NCBI GenBank assembly: GCA_964036045.1
Contig: OZ038381.1
Span: 152,786,352 to 152,850,351, forward strand
DNA from: Eutreptiella sp. 'Long Island Sound 2002'
Taxonomy: Eukaryota; Euglenozoa; Euglenophyceae; Eutreptiales; Eutreptiaceae
Direction of reading: 5' to 3'
Length of the DNA: 64,000 nucleotides
Position numbers and translations under genes: made by a program. The notes beneath the pieces were generated by a model. The model searched no databases, was not told where the DNA came from, and was given only the letters and a program-made list of their open reading frames with translations. Within the stretch, counting starts at the first letter, position 1, and every line of letters begins with the position of its first letter. Of this stretch, positions 37,601 through 44,567 are shown piece after piece.

Positions 37601-40600
37601 CGGGCCGGTCACGGAGGCCCGGAGCATGCGTTTGGAGATATACGGCACACCCGCGCCGTCCTAATACCCGTCTTGGGTCACGCAGGAGCTGCCGTGGCCC
37701 ACTGCTGCTCCCTCTCCTTCGACGACCGCGGGGCAAGCAGCCAAAAGGCGCCACTCTGAGTTGTGCTACTGACCTCCGACGATTGGGCGGCATGGAGGAG
37801 GTGCGCGTGGCGGCCAACGACGCAGCAAGGGTGCTGCCAGAGCGCTTCTCAACGGCAGACAGGGAGCGAGCTTTGAGCTTCCTCGTTGTGCTCGAGGGCA
37901 ACGTGGCGGCGGCCCTGCGCGGTGTGGGCGCGGACGTGGCGCGCTTTACGCAGGCGTTGCGACACCCATCCGCCGTGAGGCGGTTGTAGGCGGCGCTGGT
38001 TGAGGGCGCCTCCCCAATTGTGAGGGGGCGGGCGATGCTGCTGCCGTGCACCGCGAGGGAGGGTTGAAAGGGGAGGGGCAGGGGCCCGATTTTGCGTCAG
38101 CTTTCCTGGTCCCCAAGAATGAGGAAAAGTGTAGGCTTATCCTCAGTTTGGTGCGACTGAACAGGGAGGGGGAGACCGGCCCAATTCAAACTGCCTCAAA
38201 TTGAGGAGTAGCGGTCGTGGCTAGGGGGCCGGTACTTCTAGGCCAAGTGGGCAAAAGTACATGTCACCTAACTGACAGCAGCTGTCGGCAAAGTGTGTGC
38301 CGTTGTATGCTAACGAATTAAGGTTGCAGGCTCATTGACAGCCGGACTTCACGCCTTTCAACATGAACCAATAAATTCTCTTGTCCACTGCGATGAGGCC
38401 GGGTGAGCCAAGTGTCCAAAGGGCACCAACCTCCAACTCTTGTCTTGTTTTTTCCACCCTCCTACCAATTCGCGCAAGAGCGTTGTAACGTGTCTACTAC
38501 GTAAAATCACAAGGGGTCACCAAAGGGGGTCAAAAACGAATCACAATGTTTTCTAAAAGTTATCATGGATCACCTATAATCCGCATTTTCACCAACCACG
38601 TGTGATGTGCAAGCTGAAAACACCTTGGAATATTGGGGTGGATCCTATTTGCTGCCCTACCCCATCACACATGTATTGGTGGAGCTGCGCAAGTGCCCAA
38701 GCCCCGTCGAGAGCCCGGCCCAATCGCACATCCCTGGGATGATGCCCGTTTGCAACCCTACCCCATACTACATTCCTTGGTGGAGCCCATTTGTAGCCCT
38801 ACCCAAGCATACATCCCTTGGTGGAGATGGGTAGGTGCCCAATGCCAGGATAAGTCCTGAGGTAAAGTGGGTTTGGAGTCAAAGCCCCGTCATACATCCC
38901 TCAAAGGACCCCATTTGTATCGTGGAGTGGTGTCAATGCTAAACTTCTCAACATCCACCTTCTCCAACAACTTGGTCCCCAAACTTAGCCCTGGTCAGGC
39001 TTGGGCTTGGACACCTTGCCCAACAAATCTGTAGGCTTTGATCCATCATCACTATTGAAACCAGAGTTGGTCCACACCCAAAACCCACCTCTTTGACCCC
39101 CACACGGTGTGTGCCATCTGCTCGAGCAAGTAGGCCACATGCGCCATCACATGGCGCGCCTCTTCATCAATCCCACCTGCTCGTTGCTGCATCGACTCCT
39201 CCATTGACGTCCGCGTAGAATTCGGCAAGTAAGGAAGGCTATGTTATATTGCTGGGTGGCAATGCCAACATCCTCTGCAAATTGTGGTTTCATGGCTGTG
39301 GGATGGATTGTGGTGGCCAAAGGACGAGAATTGGGGCATGCAGGACAAAGCAGACCCGCCATTCTCAGGATGAACCAAATGCTTGCTGAGACCCTGGGAC
39401 AGGTTCCAATTCTAACTGTGATTGGACTTGGAGAAAGCGTTCAACAAGACAACACACGATTTCACATTGGCGGTGCTAGCTCGGTATGGGATACTGGTGA
39501 TGTACATCAAGTGGATGGCATAACCACAGAATATGGCATCAGAGCACACTTGGAGCATCATGTTACCATCAATGCCCTTGGAGGTTGACTTACAAAAAAG
39601 ACAACAGATTTTGTTGATTGTGGGTTGACAAAATCTCCCTGGGTCTCCAACAAGTGGCGCTTGCTCAGACTGTCCATGATAAGTGCTTATGCAGCTTTCA
39701 GCAGCCTTTGTTAAAGCAGTGTGAAGCGGAGTGGAGACTGATAATGCCTTCCAAAGTAAGGCAACTGCAGTGCCTGCACACCAAGACGAAGACCAAGACA
39801 GTTTGACCCTGATGTCCCTTGCAGGTGCTGGACCCATTGGGCCAAGGCCACTGCATGTCTGCGCAGCCCTGATCTCGGCCAGGGGGCAGGGGAGACGGCA
39901 GATAGTTACCTCAGCACGTCCTGATAAGCATCCATCCCATACTCTGAGACCAGCAGTGGCTTCTCACTCACGTACTCGTCAAAGAGTGTTCCAAAGCTGT
40001 CACCCCGGTAGGGCTGAATCCCCCAAATATCAAAACTTGCATAGTCATACGCCTTCACCTCGCTCGGAAAGTTCCCTTGGTCGGCCATGGGCACAATCAA
40101 AGGGTGCTTCTTGTAGTCTCCGAAATTCTCCTCGTCGTCACGCACATCCTTGATCTTTTCGAGGAAGGAGAAGAACTCGCTCAAGGTGCCGGCTGCCTGG
40201 TACGAGTAAGCACTGGTGGCGTGGTTGGGCTCGTTGGAGATGGCCCACATCAGCACCGCTGGATGCCCCTTCACCATCCGGACTGTGTGCCGGAAATTCT
40301 TGAGCGCCTGAATGATGGTGGCCTCATTGGTCAGGTCGAGGTAATCATTGGTGGACATGGGAAACGTGACGATCACCTACAAACAACAAACACAACAACA
40401 CCACAACAGTAACCACGTGCTGGGCATAGTGCTTGGGTACCAACCCACATGTACTGATGACATCCAATGAGGGTGGACTTAAGGTTGGAGCAGGCTGGGG
40501 ATGGGGCCTGTGGATGCGACGGGTTCACTGCCATGACCTTGGGGTGTAGGTTCATCTGCAGAACCCATGGTTTCATCATCAAGGATTCATGCGGAAATGC

Positions 40601-43600
40601 AAATTCCGTCACATCAGGACTGGGCAGAGTTTTTGAATGCGGCCTGGGCATAGCTTGGACGAATTGTTGGAAACCAAGCAACCAACCCAAAATAAATTCA
40701 GAGGGACAAACTGCATCCACTCAATGGCAACCTTCCAGACAAAAAGATGCCTCTGATGGCGACACTAAAATTGGTGGCAGAAAATATCACTACCCTCAAG
40801 CAGACCTTTGCTTAGCCACTTGGGGGGGGGGGGGGTCATTTTGGGGCTGCCTCAGGACTGGACAACCCACCCACCCACCCAAGCTGAGCCACCCACCCAC
40901 CCACCCAGAACCCCCCCTACTCCCCCAGTAGCAGGGGGGGGGGGGGTTCTCTCATCTCACATCCCATGTCCATTGCATACTGAAAATTTTGACAAAAGGT
41001 TCGTGACCTAAAATTCAAAAATGCCGCAACGAAGATTCGAACCTATGCGAGTACTTCCGCACTGCAGTACGTAGACCACTGGACCATCTGCCGTCACTGC
41101 ACCATAGGGATCAAGTACTGTGTAGGGCCTGCCATCTGATTTTTCTTTTCAGAAAAAATGTCTCTGCAACTGGAAACACAAGAAACAGCAACACAACCCA
41201 CCCACCCACCCACCCACCCAGACCCCATCCCCCCCCCCCAGGGGGGGGGGGGAGTAGGCACGTTGGGACAAATCGTCCTCAACGAAACTAACCCACCCAC
41301 CCACAGGCCACGGACTCACCCCCCCCACCCCCCAGTCCAGTGGGACCACCCTTAAGCAAAGGTCTGCCCTCAAGACGCTGTTCCTTAGGGCTAGTATCTG
41401 CACTGCACTGCACTGTGTGCACTGTGTGCACTGCGTGGGGTTTTTGAACAAACCCAGGGCAACTGGTCTTTCCTTGGAGCCCCCACCCTGGAGGGAATGG
41501 GGTGCTTGCTGTTAACTTCTACAGGGATGCTTTCTGCTTATTGTTTGGAGACCTCTGGGTATTTGCTATTCATTCTTGGAGACGTTTGGATGGTTGCTAA
41601 TAATTATTGGAGGCTTCTTGGATCTTTGGTGTCAATTCTTGGTGGGTTCTGGATGTTGCTGTGGTGCCTAATCAGGGTCTCCAGTTTGGGAGGGGGATGG
41701 ACTGCACACAAACTTTGATTCCATGAGCGAGGAGCCACAGGTGAGACACGCTGAAGGTCAGCGTCGTCATCTGTCTTATGGCCACGCCTTGTCCAAGGTG
41801 CGCATGTGGCACAGCCTCACCGCTTTCTGACTGAGCCTTGCAAGTGTACAGGGTTATGGCCAGGTGTACAATTTGTGCAGGGACATTTCTGATGCTGTAG
41901 GGGAGACGGTGCAGTATGTGCAACGTTCACACCGTTATAGCCCTGAAACCCATGCACTGCCCTGTAAATTGAGTGCATAGGTCTGTGGAACAACCGCAAT
42001 GGAACCAATGCGGCACTTGCCCGTAGGGTGGTGTGCCCTTGCATGGCTACTTACACGGGGTCACTGTCACCTACATCCCAACAAATGGAGACAGGGTGCC
42101 TGCCGCTGTTAACTCCCTTCCACACATGAGCAGTATGTGCACATTGAGTACGACCAGTAGTGCCACCGCAATCCTTCTGCCATCCATCACGGTAGATTCA
42201 AAGAGAGCGTGGTGCAGCCGTAATAGAGTGACAGTGTCTGAAAGACACATGAATTGTCAAGGTTTGTCCAATGCCTTGTCCAGGGTGCGGGGCATTCCAC
42301 AAGGGTTCAGTGTAGTACAACCGGCATCCACTGCTTTGACGGTTGTCGGTCCTGCTTGTGTTGATTCCCAGGCATTTTGCCCATGGTGTTGCTACCGCGC
42401 TCCCTGTGCCGTGCTGTTCTCGGATTGAGTGGACTCTGAAGCTCCAAGCGCGGAGCCCCAGGAAGCGGGGGAGGGGGGGGGTTGATAAAGGCTCATTAAG
42501 GGTGTATGCACTGGACTGGCTTTTCAAAAAAGAAGTTGTCCACATTGCTGGCCCACGAACGGTGGAAAAGCTTTGTCAGTACGTGAGAGGGGGACAGTTG
42601 CCCCTCTGCTCACAGGCGCTGCTGCTGCCCCTCGGCGTCACCTCCCACGCCGGCGCCGGTGTCCAAAGAAGTCTTTCCGAAGACCGTGAACTCTGGCGGG
42701 TGCTCTCCTCCGCCACTGAAGTGGGGAAACACAGGGGAGGGGGGGTGGTCACCTTGAGGCCCATCTCGTTGCACCGGTCAAGAAAGTCTTTGTGGTCCCT
42801 GCTCAGCGCCCAGCCATAGAGGCGGATGACGTTGAACGTCTTGTTCAGCTCCGTCAAATGCCCCTCGTGGAAGCTCTGCATGGTGCTCGAGAACTTGTTG
42901 GCCAGGCCGGTCCAAAAGCTGCCAGTGGTGTACAGGACCCAACTGCCCAAATCGCCGGTGGTCGAGTAGGACTTCCCGTAGTAATCGCCGAACGGGTACT
43001 CCGTGCCGTCCTCCCCCTTGGGGATCGGATTGTAGTTGACACCACGCACAAAGAACTCCGCGCCATCGACGTACAAGACCTTGCCGATCACCTGCACGTT
43101 GGCCGGGTTAGCCTCCCCCTGCACCGACAGCTGCACCATCGCCACAATGAAGCCCAGCATGACCAGGGAAAGGAGCGTCGCGATCCCCAGCAGGGCCGCG
43201 ACGCACGCATTCCGCTGCGTCGCCACCTTGTCGCGCGTCGTGGCCTTCGGCTTTGGCTCCGGGGCCGCAGACGGACGCCGGGACCGTGCGACAAATGTCA
43301 CGGACAGGGAGCGCGCGCGCGACCGCGCCGTAGTCATCGACCGCCGCATGGTCATTGCTCTGGTTTCGGTGCTCACGGCCTCAAAATCCTCGAAGTTCGT
43401 GGAGAGGCGCGAGGGGTCCAGCAGTGTGACGTGCTCACCGCCGCCGCCGACCGGGTTGGGGCTGTCGGCCACCGAGTTGTACCGCATGACGGAGGCGGGC
43501 GTGTCCCGGCTGCTGCGGCCAATATTCTCCGGCACATTAAAGGAGACGCTTTGGGGGCTGGGGACGCTTTGGGGATCTGCGATCCACGAGGCGGGAAGCA

Positions 43601-44567
43601 GAGAGGGCCCGGCCTGTGCCTGGGGCTCGAAGCGGACTTGACTCCGTCCCGGGGACGTGTTGTTGAATCCCGGGGAAGAGTTGGGCGGGCCGGATCCGGA
43701 GGGGGGGGTGATGGCGTCCTGCCACGAGTACTGCGGGTCAGGGAGTTCGAGCTGGGGGCCTGGGTAGGCCTCATGGGACGCGGGAGGGGTCGGCGAGTGA
43801 GGCGGGGACACACTGTTTGGTGACGCCGAGGCCGCAGGCATCGAAGAAAGACAGAGATTGCGCGGTGACAGCAGTGAAGATGACGCTGGGGCCACTGCAG
43901 AATTCGGAACATCAAGTATGAGGTCCTCTAAGGTCACATTGATTGGCGCTGGCGAAGGTAGGCGCGGTTGGACCGTCGGAGGCGATTGAGTCGCAGGTAA
44001 AGGAGTCGTCGTTGATGCAAGCCCGTCCGAATCCCCACTCGGATGCCGCGTGACACGGGGCGAGGGTACGGACGGCGGTTGGACCATTGAAGGCGGTTGC
44101 GCCATACCATGCAGCGAAGGTACTGTAGGTGGTTGGCCAATTGATTGGACCGCCGAAGGCGGTTGGCCCGTTGATTGGACCATTGAACCAGCAAATGAAG
44201 CCCCGTCTTCTGTCATACCGCGCGGCGAAGGCACTGTAGGCGGTTGGCCAATTGATTGGACCGCCGAAGGCGGTTGGCCCGTTGATTGGACCATTGAACC
44301 AGCAAATGAAGCCCCGTCTTCTGTCATACCGCGCGGCGAAGGCACTGTAGGCGGTTGGCCCATTGATTGGACCGTTGAGGGCCGCTGGCCCGTTGATTGG
44401 ACTGTTGAACGAGCAAATGAAGCCCCGTCTTCTGTCATATCGCGCGGTGAAGGCACTGAAGGCGGTTGCCCCCCTACTGAAGGTGCCAGCCTCTGAACTC
44501 CAACCTCGTCAACGGCAGTGGCTGCAGGATAATTGCTGCTGTTGCCAGACGGTGTCCGCTGCGCCAT
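3078..44567 (-). CDS. Membrane-anchored multidomain glycoside hydrolase (GH-A TIM barrel + KRE6/SKN1-type GH16 + CBM-like), 13 recognised exons
   Basis: Proposed exons in transcript order: 44567-42753, 40376-39910, 27573-27264, 22295-21966, 21771-21560, 20431-19996, 18854-18588, 17250-16864, 14635-14256, 12995-12821, 8220-8032, 5853-5698, and 3422 to 3106 or 3078. All introns are GT-AG and every junction keeps phase, giving about 1,822 residues if TGA 3078 is used. The start ATG sits in gccATGGcg. Domains: Ser/Pro-rich tail 1-450; transmembrane helix about 454-481; TIM barrel from about 490; Cys-rich linker; KRE6/SKN1 GH16; EGF-like Cys cluster; beta-sandwich like CBM4/9; second barrel-end motif. 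KRE6/SKN1 proteins act in beta-1,6-glucan formation, so I infer a luminal or surface beta-glucan-remodelling enzyme with a cytoplasmic N terminus. Exon 3's donor, exon 9's acceptor and the gene's 3' end are the least certain. Two adjacent genes instead of one cannot be excluded. Confidence 0.75.
3106..3422 (-). CDS. Exon 13: C-terminal barrel-end-like module
   Basis: A strong acceptor (eight T, seven C, then AG) precedes 3422. The exon reads IIDCSEWSTVDIASLDP, later FLLTSSEYTEF and finally SVIGGLVFEYTDEW. The last two motifs resemble the nucleophile strand (SEY) and last strand (GGFVFEW-like) of clan GH-A or GH72 barrels. Either a GT at 3105 splits the final Trp codon and the gene continues past the window, or translation ends at TGA 3078-3080. 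Confidence 0.7.
3423..5697 (-). other. Intron 12 of the host gene
   Basis: About 2.3 kb. A short direct duplication (CCCCATTACGTATCAGTG near 3996 and 4020) and a poly-C tract at about 5150 are the only features I see. Confidence 0.6.
5698..5853 (-). CDS. Exon 12: linker of unknown fold
   Basis: A branch-point-like CTTACTAAAC is followed by GTAG, and the exon reads AFGQLGVIQYGS through GRMYFWASNISTGDSVQ to the donor CAG|GTGACC, the same hexamer as after exon 1. It is in phase 0 on both sides. The domain is not recognised. Other AGs at 5842 and 5827 would shorten the exon without changing frame. Confidence 0.6.
7290..7500. repeat. Cluster of poly-G tracts
   Basis: Four runs of 10 to 17 G lie within about 200 bp in otherwise G-rich sequence, so the plus strand could form G-quadruplexes. 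The cluster is inside intron 11 of a gene read on the opposite strand, so the transcript would carry C tracts. Confidence 0.85.
7538..7800. repeat. Interstitial telomere-like repeats
   Basis: At 7544-7558 the plus strand reads AAACCTAACCCTAACC. From about 7686 to 7765 it reads repeated GGGCTA/GGGTTA-type hexamers (about seven perfect GGGCTA units), with degenerate GGGTTA-like units to about 7795. The two parts face opposite ways across about 120 bp of unique DNA. They resemble TTAGGG-type telomeric DNA with a C-for-T variant. Confidence 0.75.
8032..8220 (-). CDS. Exon 11: end of CBM-like domain
   Basis: The acceptor TTGCTCAG ends at 8221. The exon begins VALQFGLGNTGVTFEITAVS, which is the classic closing strand pair of a CBM4/9-type module and continues exon 10 in phase 0. 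A further segment NALIDGDVRVTAVDDASGIQ follows up to CAG|GTGCAT. An internal GTACGT at about 8070 is an alternative phase-0 donor. Confidence 0.7.
8600..8692. repeat. ACCC and AC microsatellites
   Basis: A run of ACCC tetramers (8600-8636) is followed by a run of AC dinucleotides (8665-8692) inside intron 10. Confidence 0.85.
10602..10651. repeat. AC microsatellite
   Basis: An AC dinucleotide run with two AT interruptions; a second run lies at 10834-10858. The Cys/Val open frames read across it are artefacts of the repeat. Confidence 0.85.
12821..12995 (-). CDS. Exon 10: CBM4/9-like beta-sandwich, middle
   Basis: The acceptor CGTTCAG ends at 12996 and completes the split Arg codon, then YRLSVTLRSQTGSGQVNVVI. 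The pattern of alternating hydrophobic strands ending in TLTQDFDVLQ resembles family 4/9-type carbohydrate-binding modules. The donor CAG|GTGCTG leaves phase 0. Confidence 0.75.
14256..14635 (-). CDS. Exon 9: EGF-like Cys cluster and start of CBM-like sandwich
   Basis: The exon contains a dense cysteine cluster (CGCAQDKFKTSSCGDGTC, SGECEQCPRDC, CRQDCVVPRC) resembling an EGF-like repeat. It is followed by a beta-strand-rich segment (FTTPSGQWILSVDPAVSAS, GSLLYVTTAGSLATQIVLYQ) that begins a carbohydrate-binding-module-like fold. The start follows a pyrimidine-rich tract and CACAG; another in-frame AG 21 bases downstream is possible. The donor AG|GTGTGC gives phase 2. Confidence 0.75.
16165..16460. 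repeat. Poly-G/C foldback with duplicated GTTTTGAAAGATAG
   Basis: Long G and C runs (about 16171-16188 and 16208-16240) are followed by GTTTTGAAAGATAG at about 16243. The same 14-mer recurs at about 16393. A segment near 16190 (CCGGTCCT..GCGACCC) is roughly complementary to one near 16412-16432, so the interval can fold on itself. It lies in the intron between exons 8 and 9 and may be a small non-autonomous element. Confidence 0.5.
16864..17250 (-). CDS. Exon 8: C-terminal half of KRE6/SKN1 GH16
   Basis: The exon includes MHTYGMYIEPGEYISWYIDD, VGQRQIPVEPMYIILNVA, TMSIDYVRLYQ and GCDPTDYPTATYI, all close to the end of KRE6/SKN1 domains. I chose the in-frame acceptor GGCTCAG at 17251 because it keeps phase 0 with exon 7 and matches the family's alignment. 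A more pyrimidine-rich AG at 17294 would break phase unless exon 7 uses a different donor. The donor ACA|GTACGT at 16863 matches the consensus seen after exon 4. Confidence 0.88.
18588..18854 (-). CDS. Exon 7: GH16 catalytic motif and following loop
   Basis: The acceptor TTCTCCAG ends at 18855 and the exon opens ADVFELVVP, so the spliced product reads GRGVCE-ADVFE, an intact ExDxxE motif matching KRE6-type GRGAPEIDVFE. A Gly-rich loop and STSLQMGPKIPPN follow, then a Cys-containing segment (GDCRNESDTCTGIDF). The donor CAG|GTGCAG leaves phase 0. Confidence 0.88.
19996..20431 (-). CDS. Exon 6: KRE6/SKN1 GH16 core
   Basis: The acceptor GTGCACAG ends at 20432 and completes a Ser codon, followed by ATGDDEIY, matching the family's segment after the opening motif. 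Diagnostic blocks follow: GWNKFCYTGGYLEARLRQPG, MWAAFWTLANLGRAGYLET and MWPFTYSTCD. It ends in NVGRGVCE at a phase-0 donor GAG|GTCTCG. The final Glu is the first residue of the GH16 ExDxxE catalytic motif. Confidence 0.92.
21560..21771 (-). CDS. Exon 5: start of KRE6/SKN1 GH16 domain
   Basis: The acceptor CGTTCAG ends at 21772 and the donor AG|GTGGGC begins at 21559 (phase 2). The key segment TLVFSDEFN followed by KWEAVDLHY is the signature opening of the KRE6/SKN1 domain. The preceding intron is only 194 bp, the shortest in the gene. Confidence 0.88.
21966..22295 (-). CDS. Exon 4: Cys-rich linker before the GH16 domain
   Basis: A polypyrimidine tract and GGCAG acceptor precede 22295, and the donor GCG|GTACGT at 21965 is close to consensus; both are phase 0. 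The 110 residues contain about 11 cysteines (examples TSATCQTASGLSLC, DTCAVDWACAAIATC, KHWCAWTNRSVC), suggesting a disulphide-stabilised extracellular module. I do not recognise the family. Confidence 0.75.
23174..23767 (-). CDS. Hypothetical ORF inside intron 3
   Basis: An open frame whose likely start is the ATG at 23722 (MSSYKFTPRAVASPDAPQ). It contains basic stretches (VRKRARSGG, KQVKKPRPVGSQQ) and a compact region (ASFASQFWDRKVHPTKASRH, LATCIDVKKYVPIHKQG) whose composition looks more like real protein than its neighbours. It may end at a donor in ATG|GTCACC at about 23290, just before a poly-G tract. I recognise no family. It could be a nested gene, an exon captured from elsewhere, or part of a mobile element. 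Confidence 0.3.
   Translation of the reverse strand: MCVLPAAPFCQQAATMSSYKFTPRAVASPDAPQKPLVRKRARSGGAEWVQVTQHPAKQVKKPRPVGSQQPACTHKEHQILSTSEAASFASQFWDRKVHPTKASRHEFLATCIDVKKYVPIHKQGDVCPSGVPALVEQDNNADDSGPCIVQFPAVCSKSWSPTPPPPNPYISEMAFSHRFQKVYIYPPLQGTIFWHIG
23960..24290. repeat. TG-rich degenerate minisatellite (block A)
   Basis: Variants of TGTGCATTGCACATGTGTAT recur irregularly. A shorter related stretch lies at 22990-23110. Confidence 0.6.
24770..25290 (-). pseudogene. Retroelement RNase H domain, frameshifted and stopped
   Basis: Reading leftward: QVYTDGSFAEESPG in one frame, then after a frameshift SGYGVWFAPLDPRNLALPL, TQTNNRVELPAYIAA, LRVVTDSKYVCDGATRYLN, FKHVYSHVGILGN, an in-frame TAG, and RADRLANQGR. 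These are the successive RNase H blocks: TDGS Asp, NNR-E Glu, TDSKYV Asp and H-G-GN-AD. One frameshift and one stop make it non-functional. It shares the LANQGR ending with the relic at 61.8 kb. Confidence 0.8.
25780..26240. repeat. CA-rich degenerate minisatellite (block B)
   Basis: Variants of ACACATGTACAATACACA recur about 20 bp apart. The sequence is close to the reverse complement of block A (23960-24290), so the two blocks face each other across the RNase H relic. Confidence 0.65.
27264..27573 (-). CDS. Exon 3: end of the first barrel and beta-rich linker
   Basis: The acceptor GCACACAG ends at 27574 and restores the Arg codon split by the previous donor. The first residues (SAETGAYDINSENVVEG) and the following helix (VVRDLAEEIEAQ) continue a GH-A barrel after the nucleophile strand. 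The usual last-strand motif (GGFVFEW-like) is not visible. Instead a beta-rich stretch follows (GGGFAVVKYNN, FTYELNHRTF, SISFEISSGLL) that weakly resembles a CHRD domain. The proposed donor CGG|GTGTGC gives phase 0; an alternative GT lies 8 bases upstream. The 12.3-kb intron before it is the longest in the gene. Confidence 0.65.
28483..28512 (-). repeat. Diverged copy of the 30-bp terminal repeat
   Basis: This matches the repeat at 34126-34155 at 27 of 30 positions, in the same orientation. It lies about 540 bp left of the 29052 copy and suggests a second, older element end. Confidence 0.75.
29121..29302 (+). repeat. Dispersed ~165-bp repeat, copy 1
   Basis: The copy begins AACTGCGGTCTGGCATGGGG and includes GTGAGCGGGCTTCGCC, CATACCCCCATG and GGGCTGCGTGCTCTGT. 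It is shared with 36183-36350 and, inverted, 58343-58515. A poly-G tract of variable length sits near the start of each copy. Confidence 0.85.
30203..33761 (-). pseudogene. Degenerate retroelement with RNase H and zinc-finger motifs
   Basis: Several minus-strand frames follow one another with stops and shifts. Recognisable pieces are HFYVFTDACGSTTIMVLRWA near 31270 (first RNase H strand with its Asp), RRNGEVDLLAKVATRLI near 31140 (RNase H C terminus), and CPLCPLHPGTTVHKRLIHC near 30850 (zinc-finger-like, as after the reverse transcriptase in LINEs). Frames at 31507-32019, 32413-32867 and 32871-33761 are long but unrecognised. I infer a LINE-type coding region; a reverse-transcriptase core is not evident. 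Confidence 0.45.
34518..35612 (-). pseudogene. DIRS-like reverse transcriptase - RNase H relic
   Basis: Reading leftward: KIDLHNAYSSVVLPRP (palm Asp), LPFRGAFSQTIFQELASRVV, then WVYLDHIVIASTS where YLDD has become YLDH. Further on come LLGRLRWVQAALHLAGAL and, near 34690, FCVPSALNPADPRSRLLSLA, the closing motif of the RNase H seen in DIRS/Ngaro and gypsy-related elements (NxADxxSR). The frames are shifted relative to each other and a catalytic Asp is lost, so it is dead. Confidence 0.7.
36183..36350 (+). repeat. Dispersed ~165-bp repeat, copy 2
   Basis: Same sequence blocks as 29121-29302, with a shorter poly-G tract and a deletion of about 10 bp before the CCTGACCACGTGTGTGCC block. Confidence 0.85.
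36420..38290 (+). pseudogene. Retroelement relic on the plus strand (gag-like and RT fingers)
   Basis: An open frame at 36527-37006 (FTKASDMLAIYELYAGVPLD) has no clear family but lies upstream, in the same direction, of frames with reverse-transcriptase finger motifs. Near 38095 the sequence reads DFASAFLVPKNEEKCRLILS followed by LVRLNR. After a frameshift it reads QFKLPQIEE, a stop, RSWLGGRYF, another stop. This matches the start of DIRS/Ngaro-type RT. It is oriented opposite to the relic at 34.5-35.6 kb. Confidence 0.5.
39910..40376 (-). CDS. Exon 2: catalytic core of the GH-A TIM barrel
   Basis: The acceptor TTTGTAG ends at 40377 and joins in phase 0, giving EMGLK-VIVTFPM across the junction. 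The exon carries HPAVLMWAISNEPN, the strand-4 motif whose Glu is the usual acid/base, and KPLLVSEYGMDAY, whose Glu is the usual nucleophile in GH2/GH5-like enzymes. GIQPYRG lies between them. The donor AG|GTAACT at 39909 leaves phase 2. Both catalytic residues are present, so the barrel should be active. Confidence 0.9.
40815..41345. repeat. Paired ACCC / poly-C / poly-G blocks
   Basis: Two blocks, 40815-40955 and 41195-41345, each combine ACCC tetramer runs with adjoining C and G homopolymers. A tRNA-like sequence lies between them. Confidence 0.7.
41021..41098 (-). repeat. tRNA-like (SINE-head) sequence
   Basis: The minus strand reads a box A (TGGTCCAGTGGTCTACG), a predicted anticodon-arm region, and a box B GGTTCGAATCT, ending TGCGGCA before a T run. 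The T stem has only about three pairs and the acceptor arms do not match, so this is likely a tRNA-derived repeat or decayed tRNA. Confidence 0.5.
42753..44567 (-). CDS. Exon 1: cytoplasmic tail, TM helix, start of TIM barrel
   Basis: The exon encodes 605 residues. Residues 33-143 are three 37-residue repeats (GQPPTVPSPRGMTEDGASFA is the core). The region to about 440 is rich in Ser, Pro and Thr, and a basic stretch (about 403-452) precedes the hydrophobic segment at 454-481 (ACVAALLGIATLLSLVMLGF is its core), as expected for a type II signal anchor. The luminal part begins with VDGAEFFVRGVNYNP and later NVIRLYGWALSRDHKDFL, typical of the first strands and helices of clan GH-A barrels. The donor AAG|GTGACC at 42752 leaves phase 0. 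Confidence 0.85.
44139..44471 (-). repeat. Coding minisatellite, 3 x 111 bp
   Basis: Three in-frame 111-bp units encode the 37-residue repeats in the cytoplasmic tail. Units 2 and 3 give identical protein sequence; unit 1 is slightly diverged, and a partial unit follows. The near-identity of two units suggests recent duplication and possible length variation between individuals. Confidence 0.9.

Larger units (their letters stand above)
27574..39909 (-). other. Intron 2 of the host gene, loaded with retroelement relics
   Basis: A 12.3-kb intron. It contains DIRS-like relics in both orientations (34.5-38.3 kb), a region between perfect 30-bp inverted repeats (29052-34155), and two copies of a dispersed ~165-bp repeat. 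The stretch 38300-39909 holds only short open frames and I see nothing recognisable there; 27600-29050 likewise, apart from a diverged terminal-repeat copy at 28483-28512. Confidence 0.7.
40377..42752 (-). other. Intron 1 of the host gene
   Basis: About 2.4 kb between the AAG|GTGACC donor and the TTTGTAG acceptor. It contains two ACCC-rich/poly-C/poly-G blocks (about 40815-40955 and 41195-41345) on either side of a tRNA-like sequence. I see no other coding sequence in it. Confidence 0.75.

Noticed and set aside
41021-41098. Functional tRNA gene
   Set aside because: Box A and box B are present but the acceptor arms and most of the T stem do not pair, so I list it as a tRNA-like repeat.
42792-43823. 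343-residue plus-strand frame opposite exon 1
   Set aside because: It is antisense to the clearly coding exon 1 and arises from its high-GC codon use; its Arg/His/Gly-rich composition is typical of a shadow frame.
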